Positions 40,795 through 51,067 of a stretch of DNA of 64,000 nt are shown piece after piece. The notes beneath the pieces are model-generated. The model saw only the letters and a list, made by a program, of their open reading frames with translations, had not been told where the DNA came from and ran no database searches. Made by a program: the position numbers and the translations under genes. The stretch is from contig NAJO01000065.1 in NCBI GenBank assembly GCA_002077065.1, forward strand, positions 98,725-162,724. The letters run 5' to 3'. The stretch's first letter is position 1, and each line of letters starts with the position of its first letter. The DNA is from Cryoendolithus antarcticus (lineage: Eukaryota > Ascomycota > Dothideomycetes > Cladosporiales > Cladosporiaceae).

Positions 40795-41886
40795 TCAAGG
40801 ACCAGCAAGTGCTGCATCGATATCCCTCCTGGTGCAGCCGATTAGGTAGGCAATATCAAGCAAGCTATCGCCGTTCAGTTTGGTCGGCGCCGCCTTTTGA
40901 ACCTTCGACTTCGCATTGAAAGCTACGCCAAGACCCGCGGCTCCCAACATCAACAGATCATTGCTTCCATCGCCGACCGCGATCGTGCGCTCGATCGGAA
41001 TATCATTATCCCCGGCAAGCTGACGCAACAAGTCCAGCTTCTTCTGCGCGTGCACGATCAGCTTGCCTTCGACTAGCTCGCCCTTCAAGGTCTTGGACTC
41101 CGGATCCTCAACGAGGTGGTTCGCGAACGCATAGTCAAGGCCCAGCTCTGCCGCCACCCAAGTCGCAAGTGGTGTGAAGCCTCCGCTCAGCACCGCAGTC
41201 TTCCAGCCGCGAGCTCGCAGTACCTTGACCAGCTCCCTTGCGCCGGGTGTCAAAGTGATGACATCACGCTTCATGTCCTCCCAGATCGAGATTGGCACAC
41301 CCTTCAGCAGTGCCACGCGCGCCCGAAGTGAAGCTTCGAAGTCAGTGTACGGCGCTTCGCCGCGCATCGCTGCTTCTGTGATGGCAGCGACTTCGTCATA
41401 TCGCCCAATGGCTCGTGCGAGCTCATCAATAACCTCTTGCTGGATGAGCGTGGAGTCCATATCGAAGACTGCGAGGCCCGGGGAATCTCTGTGCGTAGCG
41501 AAGAGACTGTAGGGTTGGACCACGACTTCCAGCTCAAGCTCACTTTGCAGCGTCTCGAGCGCGATGCTGTGTGCTGCCAGGAGATCATGACACTCAGCGA
41601 GTGTAGCCGCGCTGGACGTGGGGAGGTATATGTTGACGACACTTCCCAGAGGTCCCGATCTGATGTGATCGGGCCATTGTTGGTCCCAGGTAGTAGTTTC
41701 GGGATCTTGGGAGACGAATACACCAGTGAGAGTTGCTACTACGGTCCTGTCGTTCGCGTCTAGCCATTGGCTGATAGTTTGGGGTTTCTTGAAGTAGATT
41801 GTAGCAACAACGCCTGGAGCATTGGCATCCAGGCGGAAGCTATTGAGATTTTTGCGCCAGTCGCCGAAGCGGAACTCTCGTGCCAT
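40795..41886 (-). CDS. SER2: Phosphoserine phosphatase (SerB/Ser2 type)
   Basis: A single-exon protein of 363 residues. About 125 N-terminal residues, possibly ACT-like, precede the HAD catalytic domain. HAD motifs are FDMDSTLI (nucleophile D142, D144), VLSGGFTPLATWVA (motif II), the Lys region HAQKKLDLLRQL and GDGSNDLLMLGAAGLGVAF (motif III/IV). Cap-domain residues EVIDELARAIGRYDEVAAIT match SerB. It performs the last step of serine synthesis, hydrolysing O-phosphoserine. The ATG at 41886 is the natural start (MAREFRFGD). The stop is convergent with REV3. Confidence 0.95.
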   Translation of the reverse strand: MAREFRFGDWRKNLNSFRLDANAPGVVATIYFKKPQTISQWLDANDRTVVATLTGVFVSQDPETTTWDQQWPDHIRSGPLGSVVNIYLPTSSAATLAECHDLLAAHSIALETLQSELELEVVVQPYSLFATHRDSPGLAVFDMDSTLIQQEVIDELARAIGRYDEVAAITEAAMRGEAPYTDFEASLRARVALLKGVPISIWEDMKRDVITLTPGARELVKVLRARGWKTAVLSGGFTPLATWVAAELGLDYAFANHLVEDPESKTLKGELVEGKLIVHAQKKLDLLRQLAGDNDIPIERTIAVGDGSNDLLMLGAAGLGVAFNAKSKVQKAAPTKLNGDSLLDIAYLIGCTRRDIDAALAGP

Positions 41887-42213
41887 GTCAAGGTGCTCCT
41901 CAGTATAGCATGTCAGTTGCTGAAGTTCACTACTTTGGCTTCACCTCTTGCAGGTGCAAAATGTCGACAGCGCATGGATAGGAACATGAATGCACGCGAG
42001 TCATTGAGCCATACCCCAGATTTCGGCGCGGAGCCTCATTAGCCGCAAGCAAGCTGGCCGATCGAGTATAACACACATATTCGTTAACATTCATACCCTT
42101 TGCCTACCTTCTCATCCAGCGCCCACAATCACCCACACCACCATTCGCCGATCGCCCTCATCCCGTGATATCTACTAAGTCTCCGAAACTAAGACCGAAC
42201 GACAGCAGCAACG
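41887..42213. other. Divergent promoter region, 327 bp
   Basis: Separates the starts of the phosphatase gene (minus) and the Sec61 gamma gene (plus). The right part is CCAC- and pyrimidine-rich, as in an expressed housekeeping promoter. No other feature. Confidence 0.5.
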
Positions 42214-42662
42214 ATGGACCAAGCCAAAGAACTCCTCGAGATGCCCCGGGAGTTTGTCAAGGATGGCCGACAGTTCCTCACGAGGTGTAGCAAACGTATG
42301 CCTCACCTTCATGCGATCTGCCTATTCGCAGGCGATCCATGAGAGCAATGGGGGTTCGAGTGAGCATGTGCTGACGTGACATAGCCGACCGCCGCGAATT
42401 CCTCCGCATATCGCAAGCAGTGGGCACGGGATTCTTGATCATGGGCGTGATTGGGTATATTGTTAAGTTGAGTGAGTTTGCCCTTCCCTAGTGGCCATGA
42501 AGTGGCCATGTCGTGGAATCCGGAAGTCGCTAGGCTGGCAGGCGTACGGGACATCGCGATACGCGTGACGGCAATGAAGAAGGGTATTACTTACATGGAA
42601 ATGATGCTGACCTCGAGGCAGTACATATTCCCGTCAACAACATTCTGGTGGGAGGCGCATAA
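42214..42662 (+). CDS. SSS1: Sec61 gamma subunit (Sss1)
   Basis: Three exons (42214-42295, 42385-42471, 42622-42662) join to a 69-residue protein, the typical size for the Sec61/SecE gamma subunit. The gene was found only by joining exons. The sequence reads MDQAKELLEMPREFVKDG, LTRCSKPDRREFLRISQA, then the membrane segment TGFLIMGVIGYIVKLIHIP and the ending VNNILVGGA, all characteristic. It is the tail-anchored clamp subunit of the ER protein translocation channel and is essential in yeast. Introns are 89 and 150 bases with GT-AG ends. Confidence 0.95.
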
Positions 42663-42960
42663 GTGAGAAGAACGCATTGCTTAATTGGGACTGTTGGGGG
42701 CGTGAAGCTGACGTGGGGAGGCGACGTGGGCTTGGCTAGGAGGGCATACCGTGCGGCTACATGGACGCGCGAAGCCGACCTCCGCCTGCCATGGTGTCTA
42801 TATTGCTTGCGCCCGGACTCGGGCCTGCGCAGCGAAGAAACAGCACGAGGATACGGGAGGTCAAGCTTGCAGGAAGTGGAGCCGTAAAAGTCATGTACCA
42901 TCAGTCACATCAGCGATATGTACAAAATCCACTCCTACACCCAACACCAATCCAAGCGCC

Positions 42961-45436
42961 TCACTCGTCATCGTCCACACCACCCCAAATACCCCCCAAC
43001 CTCTCCCTCACACTCCTCGTCCTGGCCGTCATCCCCCTTCTCGGCTGCGGCATCCCATAGAACCTCCCATCATGCCGTAGCTGCGCCGTGACTCTAGCAC
43101 CCATAGGCGTGCTGCCCAAACTATCTTTATTGGCAAAGCTCGCCACGTCCTCGCCATCCTCTTCATCGCCCACTTCATCCGAGCCAACGCCATCATTCCA
43201 AGAGTGCACTGTGCATGTCCCCACCGTGTGGTCATTACCATTCCACGACGTGGCTGCGATGACAGGTGCGGAGGGATGCCAGCTGCAGTCTCGGACAATC
43301 GTCTTCCACTGCCCGCTGTTCTCGTAGTAGTCCCCACGTCCCGCATAGTCTTCACTTGGGCGGCAGTTCTTCGTCGCTTCGAGTACTGAGATCTTCGACT
43401 TGATCGTGCCGTCGAGGTTCCAGACGTAGATTTTGCCGTCGTGAGAGCCAGAGTAGATGTAGCGTTGATTCGTGCTGCCGAGTGGTGAGAAGTGGCAGCG
43501 AATAAGAGTCTTGAGGACGCGGTGGCCGCGGAAGGTCACAAGAGAGCAGTCATTGGGATGTGGGGTGTGCGAGCCTTCGTCGTAGGGTGCGAAGCGGTAG
43601 TCGAAAGAGGTCGTATGGTCCTGCGAAGCTTGTCAGTGGTATGCAATACGTAGATCCTGAGTGGCGACACTGACCCGAGGATCGATCTTCTCTGCATCAT
43701 CTGTCGAGATCATCCGACGCAGATCCCACAGCTTGCATGTCTGATCCTTGCCATTGCTTATGACATAGCGGCCATCCCCTTTGCTGTCGATATATGTCAA
43801 GCCCTCAGTATGTCCCAGGAACATACCCGCCGGTCGCATCGAGCTCAGACTCCTCCGATCCCAGACTTTCAGAGTTGTGTCATCGCTACCAGAGTAGAGA
43901 ATGTGAGGACTCATCTTGTCGCCGAAACAGACTGCATTGACATCATCAGAATGACCTGGTATGCGCAAGATTGACCGCTGCGACTCGATGTCGTACACGT
44001 AAACGCTGTAGTCTGAGGTTCCGGCGACAATCTCGCTACCGTCACCGCTGTATCGCAGCGACCAGATACCGAAGTGTCCGCCCCGACGACCCCAGCCCCC
44101 GCCGCCTCGACTGCCTCCGCCGCCCATGTCGCTGAAGTCAAGTTGCGTGGGCTCAGAGTCGTCTGCAGGATCTGTTGGAGCAAGACATACACGCGAGCTG
44201 ATCGAGCTGTACGCTAGATGCCGATTGTCTGGGGAGAGTGAGGCATCTGTGATCGTCCACTGTCCGCCATAGTAGTTGACAGTCTTGTAGTATCGCCAGT
44301 CATACGGATTGCGAGTATCGTACATCCGTACTTTGAAGTCTCGGCCACATGCGAAGAAGAACGAGCCGTCTTCGCTAAACTGTCCAGAGTAGCATGGTGC
44401 GTTGGCGTTGATGATCATGTCTGCCTTGGACCCTGGAATCATTTCCTGAGTAGCCAAGGCATTGAGCGCGCGATTGCGGCCGCGATTCTCTACACCGAGC
44501 TCACGGTCAAGCATGCGATATGAGAGGCGTCGACGTTTGTACTGCGTCCGATCACTCAGTGGTTCACCGCATGCAGTGTGGGAACATCGATCATTAGTAC
44601 CAAACTGCCCGGACGCCATCAGCTTGCTGCCTTCCTCAGACGGCACCTTAGGATACCTGTCGCCGACGAACTTTGGCCTTCGTCGTCGATAGCGGTCCGC
44701 TGACCAGAAGCCTGGAGCGTCATCATCTTCCGGCGCATCTCCAGCAACTGCGCGTTGTCGGCGGGAGCCTCCTCGCGTTCCTGAGGTGAAGACACTCTGA
44801 ATGCCTGCTTGTTGTAACAAGCGTAAGATCTGCTGTTGTGTAGCTGTGCAATGTTGTCAGTATTAGATCTGGACCGTATCGGAGCATGGCCAGTAGTCTT
44901 GTGGAGCGCCTAGAGAGAGCATACTTGAGATGGTGGGTCTCGTCTCTACGGCTGGAGTTGTTGGCGCAGTGCTCGCAGCTGCCGCAGAGCTCGCTACCGT
45001 CGGCGTCTGAGTGCCATCTTCACTCTCACCCTCCTCCACCACTTCATCTACGGTCTCTTCCGTCTCGAACACGATTCGGTCTCCATTGGCAGTCACGAAT
45101 GTTCCTTCCTCGGCATCGTAGTACAGCGTTGTTCCTACCTCATCGTCTCCTTCTGCTTCATCGTCGTCTTCGCCATCCTCGGTGTAGGACGACGGGGTTG
45201 CCGAATCCTCGGTGGCGAGCTATGAAGCAGACTGTTGTCAGTATTCACCAGGTCTTGATCGCTCCTTCATCTGAAGGGGTTCTTCTTTATAACTCCATCT
45301 CGGGGTGTAATGTCCCATTTCGGTGCTCTGGTCCTCGACATCAGACGACCATGCGTACCTCGTAGTCCATGTCGTCATCACCACCGCTACTCTCGGTGTA
45401 CTGCCATTCATCTGATGAAGCTCGTTCGCTGGCCAT
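42961..45436 (-). CDS. WD40 protein, DCAF11/WDR23-like
   Basis: Exons, in transcription order, 45359-45436, 44925-45219, 43675-44843 and 42961-43620 join to 733 residues. The N-terminus is acidic (SSGGDDDMDYE, DGEDDDEAEGDDEVG). Residues about 125-140 (QQQILRLLQQAGIQSVF) match the LLQQAG-type helix of the family. At least six WD40 blades follow, e.g. PCYSGQFSEDGSFFFACGRD, FGIWSLRYSGDGSEIVAGTS, HILYSGSDDTTLKVWDRRSL, VISNGKDQTCKLWDLRRM and YIYSGSHDGKIYVWNLDGT. A Gly-rich loop (SDMGGGGSRGGGGWGRRG) interrupts one blade. In animals and plants DCAF11 (LEC14B in plants) is a substrate receptor of CUL4-DDB1 ubiquitin ligase; that role here is by homology. The gene is convergent with SSS1. Confidence 0.88.
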
Positions 45437-46016
45437 GACTGTTGAAGCTATACACCCAAAAAATAAGTCCAATGAGAATACTCTCGGAAGTACATCGCTC
45501 GCACAAGGGCAAGTGAGGTAAGCTCATTCCATGATTACATCCATGAGGTCGTCGATCTAGGTGGGTCCGCGTTTGGATGGAGATTGCCTTATCGCCGGAT
45601 TGCATTGACTACGAGATGTCGTCCATTCCAACTACTCTGACTCCACAGCTTGCCCGATGGTCTTCAACGAGAAGGTTTCAGACCGATCGCAGCTGACCCA
45701 CGCTATACTATTCACAACCTGCTCGATTCCAACATCGAAATGGCGGGGACATCGCTCGATATGCTTCTCTGCTACTCCCTACAGTGAGGCTGAACTCCCT
45801 CGGCAATTGAACGACGATCAACGGCGGGGGCAGCTCTAACCGCACCGCCCATCAACGCAATAACATGATCTCTGGGAGTAGCATGAGTACCGCAGTACAG
45901 TGAGTGAGACGTCTGTCGAATTTCATCACCGCTCACAAAATCCTCTTGATGTTTTAAGACGCCTCACATAGTCCACCATTGAACATTAGTCTCTTGCCGA
46001 GTCTATCTCTCGTACT
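45437..46016. other. Divergent promoter region, 580 bp
   Basis: Between the starts of the DCAF11-like and cytochrome b2-like genes. No gene seen; it must contain both promoters. Confidence 0.5.
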
Positions 46017-47611
46017 ATGCCCTCACCTAAGATCTCCGTCGCCGAGCTGTCGAAGCACGCCACGCCAGGAGACTGTTGGGTACTCGTCAATGGCAAGGTG
46101 TACGACCTCTCTAATTTCGCCCCGAACCACCCAGGAGGAGCCGATAGTATGCCATTCCTCGTTCGTCACGACAATTGAATACGCAAGTTTGCTCATCGAA
46201 TTACAGTGGTCTACGCCTACGCCGGGAAAGACGGCACCGCGACCTACAACCAGTACCACTCCGCTTCGCTAATCGAGAAGACCCTCTCACCCGCCGAAAG
46301 CAAGGGAGACTTCGACGAATCAACGATCACATCTACCTGGCTCGAAGCCCAGAAAGCCGAACTCACATCCACCCCTGACCCCAACGAGAAACCCCCTCTA
46401 GACGCCATAATCAACCTCGACGACTTCGAGAAAGCCTTCGCCGCCACCGGCTCCAAGAAAGCAAACGCCTACATCGAAGGCGCCTCCAACGATCTCCTAA
46501 CCCTCCAAGCCAACAAAACCCACTGGCAGCGGCTCATTTTCCGCCCCCGCGTAATGCGGAATGTCAGCGTCGTCAACACCTCCTCTACGCTGCTAGGAGT
46601 GAAAGTGAAAATGCCAGTCTGGATCTGTCCCATGGGTATAGCCAAAACCGCCGGTCCGGAAGGCGAAGCCGCCCTAGCGAAAGGCGCGGCGAGCAGCGGG
46701 ATCGTGCACTGTGTCTCTACCACCGCATCGATGTCTGTGGAGGAGATTGTGGGAGCGACGGGGAGCGACTGGCCGTTCTTCTACCAACTTTACGTCGATA
46801 AGCAGCGGCATAAGACTGAAGCTGTGCTCCGCCAACTCGCCGCCTTACCCCAAATTAAAGCTTTATTCGTCACAGCCGATCTCGCAGTCGTCTCTAAGCG
46901 CGAAGCCGACGAGCGGGTGCGGGTGCAAGCCAGTGTCTCAGTCTACGCCAACGGCGCGAAGTCCGGCATTGACAAGAAAGGCGGCGGGCTTGCGCGCAGT
47001 ACGGGGAGTTTCATAGACTGGAGTCTCAACTGGGATGATCTTGCCTGGCTGCGAAGGCATGCGAAGCTCCCAATCGTGGTGAAGGGCATACAGTCCGCGG
47101 CTGACGCGAAGGCGGCTATGGAGTTGGGGTGTGCGGGGATCGTGGTGAGTAACCACGGCGGGAGGGCGTTGGATGGGGCGCCGAGTACATTGTTGGTTTT
47201 GATGGAGATTAGAAGGGATTGTCCGGAGGTGTACGACAGGTTGGAAGTGTTCGTCGATGGCGGCGTGCGGAGAGGGTCAGACATCCTCAAGGCTGTACTA
47301 CTCGGCGCACGGGGCGTTGGTGTGGGACGGCCGTTTCAGTGTTCTGTTGCTTATGATACGGAGGGTGTGGAGCATTGCGCCGGGAGTACGTGACTGCGCT
47401 AGCTGCACTTGGATGGACAACTCGCTGACCGATTCTCGCAGTCATTCAGGATGAGCTCGAGACAGCAATGCGCCTCTGCGGCATTACGGATCTGGACAAG
47501 GTCAGGGGCGATGTATCGTGGCTCAACACGTCCGAGCTGGCACCGCTGCTACCGCGTACGAGTAACGCTGGAGGTGGGCTCTGGCGAAGGCTCTTTGGCG
47601 CGAGGCTGTAA
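46017..47611 (+). CDS. Cytochrome b2-like FMN-dependent L-2-hydroxyacid (lactate) dehydrogenase
   Basis: Three exons (46017-46146, 46207-47385, 47442-47611) join to 492 residues. A cytochrome b5 domain at about 1-80 includes the heme-ligand motif NHPGGAD. An FMN-dependent alpha-hydroxyacid dehydrogenase domain follows: MPVWICPMGIAKTAGPEGE, LPIVVKGIQSAADAKAAMEL, the substrate-binding GIVVSNHGGRALDG and the phosphate-binding FVDGGVRRGSDILKAVLLGA. This is the architecture of yeast Cyb2, which oxidises L-lactate to pyruvate and passes electrons to cytochrome c. Unlike Cyb2 there is no N-terminal mitochondrial presequence: the b5 domain starts at residue 6. A cytosolic location, or another hydroxyacid as substrate, is therefore possible. 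Confidence 0.9.
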
Positions 47612-48306
47612 AGACTTTTGTATGTTGCACTGCAGTCCATTCATATCCATGACTACCAGCTTAGGTCGCCGAGAGCACCCGCTTTCCAAGTGGCTTTCGT
47701 ATCACGTCCGCTGCGTCAGCTTGCCAATAATCGTAGAGCGTGGGAATAGTGTCGGGGAAATGCCCACTTCAATCTGAGAAGGACGTATCTGGGTAATTGG
47801 GCCCCGAGTCTTGTTGGAAATGAACAAGGAACGCTGTGGTGGCTATTGCGATCGCCAAATATCAGTTCGAATACACTCCCATGCTTAGTTATAGATTGAT
47901 TCAAACGATCGCCAGTGCGATCGACCAGAACCTGCAAACTGTTGTGAAGCTAGTCTGTCGTTTGTAACCTCGAACTCGATCCTTCGTAGCAGGTGGATCA
48001 GGTGGATGCGACATGTGCAATGTGCGACTTTAGTACCTTAGCAATGGGATTCTGTATTCCGGTCTGCATGCTTCGAATTGCCTAGATCTTGACCGGACGG
48101 TTTCGACATCGAACGACGCCGTTAGGTTACGGCCGCTGGTCTGACGATGCGTAGGTTCACGGCTCAGGGATTCCAGTCCGAGGATATGATCACTAATCTT
48201 ACATCTTCATTGAAGACGACACGAACATCGCAACATCGCACCTCTCGTCCCATCGCCTACACTTTATGTGACTTTCCTAGACCTGACATTCCATCAACGT
48301 CACAAA
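47612..48306. other. Intergenic, 695 bp
   Basis: Lies between the lactate-dehydrogenase-like gene and the SDR gene, same strand. No frame, repeat or RNA gene could be supported. Confidence 0.5.
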
Positions 48307-49095
48307 ATGTCCCTTAACAACGCGAAGAAGCCCGTCATCGCCGTGGTAGGCGCAGGTCCCGGCATTGGCGAAGCAGTTGCCCGTCGGTTCGCAGCAGAGG
48401 GCTTCGCAACCGCTCTTCTTGCCCGTACCGAAGACAAATTGCAAACAATGGCTCAGGGCATCAATGAGGACTTCGGCCAAGGCACAGCACACTACTACAT
48501 TACCGATCTCCGAGTGGAAAACTCCGTGAAAGCCAGCTTCGCTCAGATCGCCACCGAGCTCGGTCCTGTGCAAGTCCTCGTGTACAACGCCGGCGCTCGC
48601 CGCGTCAACGGCCGCAAGATCCTCGACACCTCGTCTGAAGAGTTCGAGAACTTCACAAAGATCAACCTTTTCGGGGCGTTCTGGTCGACCAAATGCGTGC
48701 TCCCGGCCATGCTGCAAGCGCAAAAAGGCACTATCCTCTTCACCGGCGCGACGGGTGCTCTGCGCGGCGCACCAGGGCTGTCCAGTTTCTCGCCCGGCAA
48801 GTTCGGCCTCCGCAGTCTCTGTCAGATCATCACGCGGGAGTACCAGTCTGACGGCATCCATGCTGCGTTCATCGTTGTTGACAGTCCCGTGGACGGCAAG
48901 CTCATTGGTGGCGTGAGGCGCCGGGCATGGGAGCGTGAGGGCGCGACGGAGAAGTTGCAGGACTTGGATGCGTGGTTGATGCAGCCGAGCGATTTGGCGC
49001 AGACGTACTGGTTTTTGCACACGCAGCCGCGCAGTGCGTGGACGCATGAGATTGATGCGAGGCCGCAGAAGGAGGGCATGTACAGTCACCTTTGA
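48307..49095 (+). CDS. Short-chain dehydrogenase/reductase with Phe at the catalytic Tyr position
   Basis: A single-exon protein of 262 residues from the ATG at 48307 (context CAAAATGTCC); 13 upstream in-frame codons are probably leader. The Rossmann nucleotide motif is GAGPGIGEAVARRF, followed by LLARTEDKL and the NAG motif VLVYNAGARRVNG. The catalytic region reads TGATGALRGAPGLSSFSPGK: the usual YxxxK is FxxxK (F-S-P-G-K), with Ser replaced in the usual upstream place. Several atypical SDRs share this FxxxK pattern. Catalysis may be weak, absent or of another type. No targeting signal is seen. Confidence 0.85.
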   Translation: MSLNNAKKPVIAVVGAGPGIGEAVARRFAAEGFATALLARTEDKLQTMAQGINEDFGQGTAHYYITDLRVENSVKASFAQIATELGPVQVLVYNAGARRVNGRKILDTSSEEFENFTKINLFGAFWSTKCVLPAMLQAQKGTILFTGATGALRGAPGLSSFSPGKFGLRSLCQIITREYQSDGIHAAFIVVDSPVDGKLIGGVRRRAWEREGATEKLQDLDAWLMQPSDLAQTYWFLHTQPRSAWTHEIDARPQKEGMYSHL

Positions 49096-49356
49096 TCGGC
49101 GAAGATTGATGAGTTTTGTTGTGCAATGTATTTGAGACAGGACTGAGGTGCCTCCTTGCCACCGCTGAACACCCAGACCTCATCACGAGGATGATGTGGT
49201 AAGACGAGATGGATTGCAGCATATCCCTCTTTCGATTCTTAGGACTACAGAGGCCTCCAGAAACTCGTGCCCAGTGCTGCATATTGCGCATTCAAGCATT
49301 CCATCCGACCACAGCAAGACCACTACCCTTTCTATGCTTGGGCATTGCCCTCTCGA

Positions 49357-50164
49357 TCACAGTAACGATCTGAACGCCCGATCCAAACCTCTGTCTAACC
49401 CCAAATACTCACACATCAAGCCCAGATGGCTGATACCCCAGAACCCGTGCCTCTCGCCCTTGTCGTTCACAGCCTCGAACCACGGCGCTCCGAACGAGCC
49501 AGACTTGAAAGCCTCGTCCGTGTTAGTCTTCAACAAGTCCTTGGCCTCCACCTCGCCCATCTTCTGCAGTACCTGCTTGGCCTCTTTCACGCTACCAAGC
49601 ACCTCCGCCAGAACTTTGCCGAATACTTCCGGCTGCGAGACAGGCTCCAGATGAATCCAGAAACGCTCGAAGAGGGCGGTCATGTAGTCGTCCACTCTCT
49701 CCGGCCGAACGAGGCTCAAGGCACACACTGAACGCATAGTTGGGAGAGTATTTTGGGGGAAAGGCTCGGGCAATTTGTCAGAGGGTGAGAAGGGCACTTG
49801 GAAGCGTTTGGCAAAGTATTTGCGCTCAAAGGCTGAGTAGGGTCCTTTGTCTGCATGTACAAGCGAGAAGTCAGCTCATCTCATGCTGCAAGGTTCCCAT
49901 TTGAGATTCGATAGATTGAGGGCGAGCGCATGCTTTTGATAGTCATTGGCGGTCTGTTGTCATTGAGCTGCATAATGCCGCCTTGGAACACCGGGACGAG
50001 GAGGATCGTGGTGTTGGCAAAGACAGGCGAGTTCTGCACTTTTTGTTTAACGATCTGACCTTTGGCTAAAGGACTATGGGAAGACGCACGGTCAAAATAT
50101 ACCATGCCATGTATCCGAATGGACTGATTACATCCGTGTACAGGGTGATTTTAGTTTCCGGCAT
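49357..50164 (-). CDS. Kappa-class GST / 2-hydroxychromene-2-carboxylate isomerase-like DsbA-fold protein
   Basis: Exons, in transcription order, 50086-50164, 49934-50038 and 49357-49850 join to 225 residues, the usual size of the family. The protein starts MPETKITLYTDVISPFGYMA, with the SPfg/SPys active-site turn of kappa-class enzymes. It continues SPVFANTTILLVPVFQGGIM and RPPMTIKNKGPYSAFERKYF, and ends TDEAFKSGSFGAPWFEAVND and FWGISHLGLMCEYLGL, all diagnostic of HCCA isomerase/GSTK. The second intron (49851-49933) appears to start with GC (AAAA|GCATGC) and end CATGCAG; no GT donor would restore the conserved join IKNKGPYSAF. Members act in glutathione conjugation or aromatic compound breakdown; the substrate here is unknown. 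Confidence 0.85.
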
Positions 50165-50626
50165 CTTGCCTTGCAAGTCCCGCGTTTGTGTCAGGTTGCG
50201 TTGTACAATGGCTCAAGGGTGAAGGTCTGACTCCTAATCATTGTTCGATATAGGACATCTAGGAAAACACACACGCGAGGGGATGTGAGCCGATTTCGCG
50301 ATAAATCAATAGATAAACCGGCTCTCGGATGGCCAGAGAAAGCGGAGCACTGCCCTAGCATGAGCGTGCTTGATCAATACCCCGCCTCCAAAGTAAAACT
50401 GTAGTAGAGCAGAGTATCACGCTATTCTGCTACTTCCCGAGAACCGGAGTGCTGTTCAGTAATCAAGATTTTGCTCCTCGGCCATCGAACAACAGGGTCC
50501 AGCAGAGAATGCGACACGGCCTCTTCCACCTGCGCGTCTGCCATCTTGACATCTCCCGACAGACCCAATACCGCAAACACCATGCCAAGTAGAGTCCAAG
50601 TATCCATCAGTTGAGGTTCCAGACAT
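50165..50626. other. Intergenic, 462 bp
   Basis: Upstream of the isomerase gene and downstream of the small hypothetical gene, both minus strand. A 99-codon frame overlapping 50422-50721 is judged to be a shadow. No other feature seen. Confidence 0.45.
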
Positions 50627-51030
50627 TCAGCTGGGCTTTGGGTGCTCTTTCTCGACCGTACCGTAAAGATCCTTCTTTCCCGGGAACCAAAAGTGAGTTG
50701 CATTGAACTCACTAATGTCATAGATGTACTGATGCTTGGCTCTGGAGATCTTCATCGACGCGGCCACAGATAGGTCGTATACTTACGCTCAAGTAATGTA
50801 GCACTTACGTGCCCTTGCCCTTACATTCCAGCAACGCACGCCACGAGCGGCGTACGCGATTTATAGGTCTTGGCTGGCGCCCGACGTGTGTCAGACTGGC
50901 GCAGAGGCATCGCTGATGCCTGTCGACGAGTCTGGTAGCCGGCAGGTCGTGGTATGGCAGGCGGATCACGACGCAACGTGAGCACAATCCCATCCGTCTC
51001 GTGCACAATCTCAAGCGAGGACAGATCCAT
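50627..51030 (-). CDS. Small hypothetical protein, two exons
   Basis: I do not recognise this product. Exons 50825-51030 and 50627-50741 join with phase preserved (GT AAGG donor, CTCCAG acceptor, intron 83 bases) to 106 residues. It starts MDLSSLEIVHETDGIVLTLR; the second exon codes IAKHQYIYDISEFN and HFWFPGKKDLYGTVEKEHP, which has strongly protein-like aromatic composition. It starts 38 bases after the SED5 stop on the same strand. In-frame sense continues a few codons above the ATG, so an upstream exon or a start inside the SED5 3' end is possible. Alternative donors exist at 50811 and 50790 (GTAAGT). Confidence 0.4.
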
Positions 51031-51067
51031 GCTGGAAATGAGGTCCAACTCTCCGTCTCGGTTCTGT

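Noticed and set aside
50422..50721. 99-codon minus-strand frame
   Set aside because: It overlaps the second exon of the small hypothetical gene in another frame, and that exon has more protein-like content.
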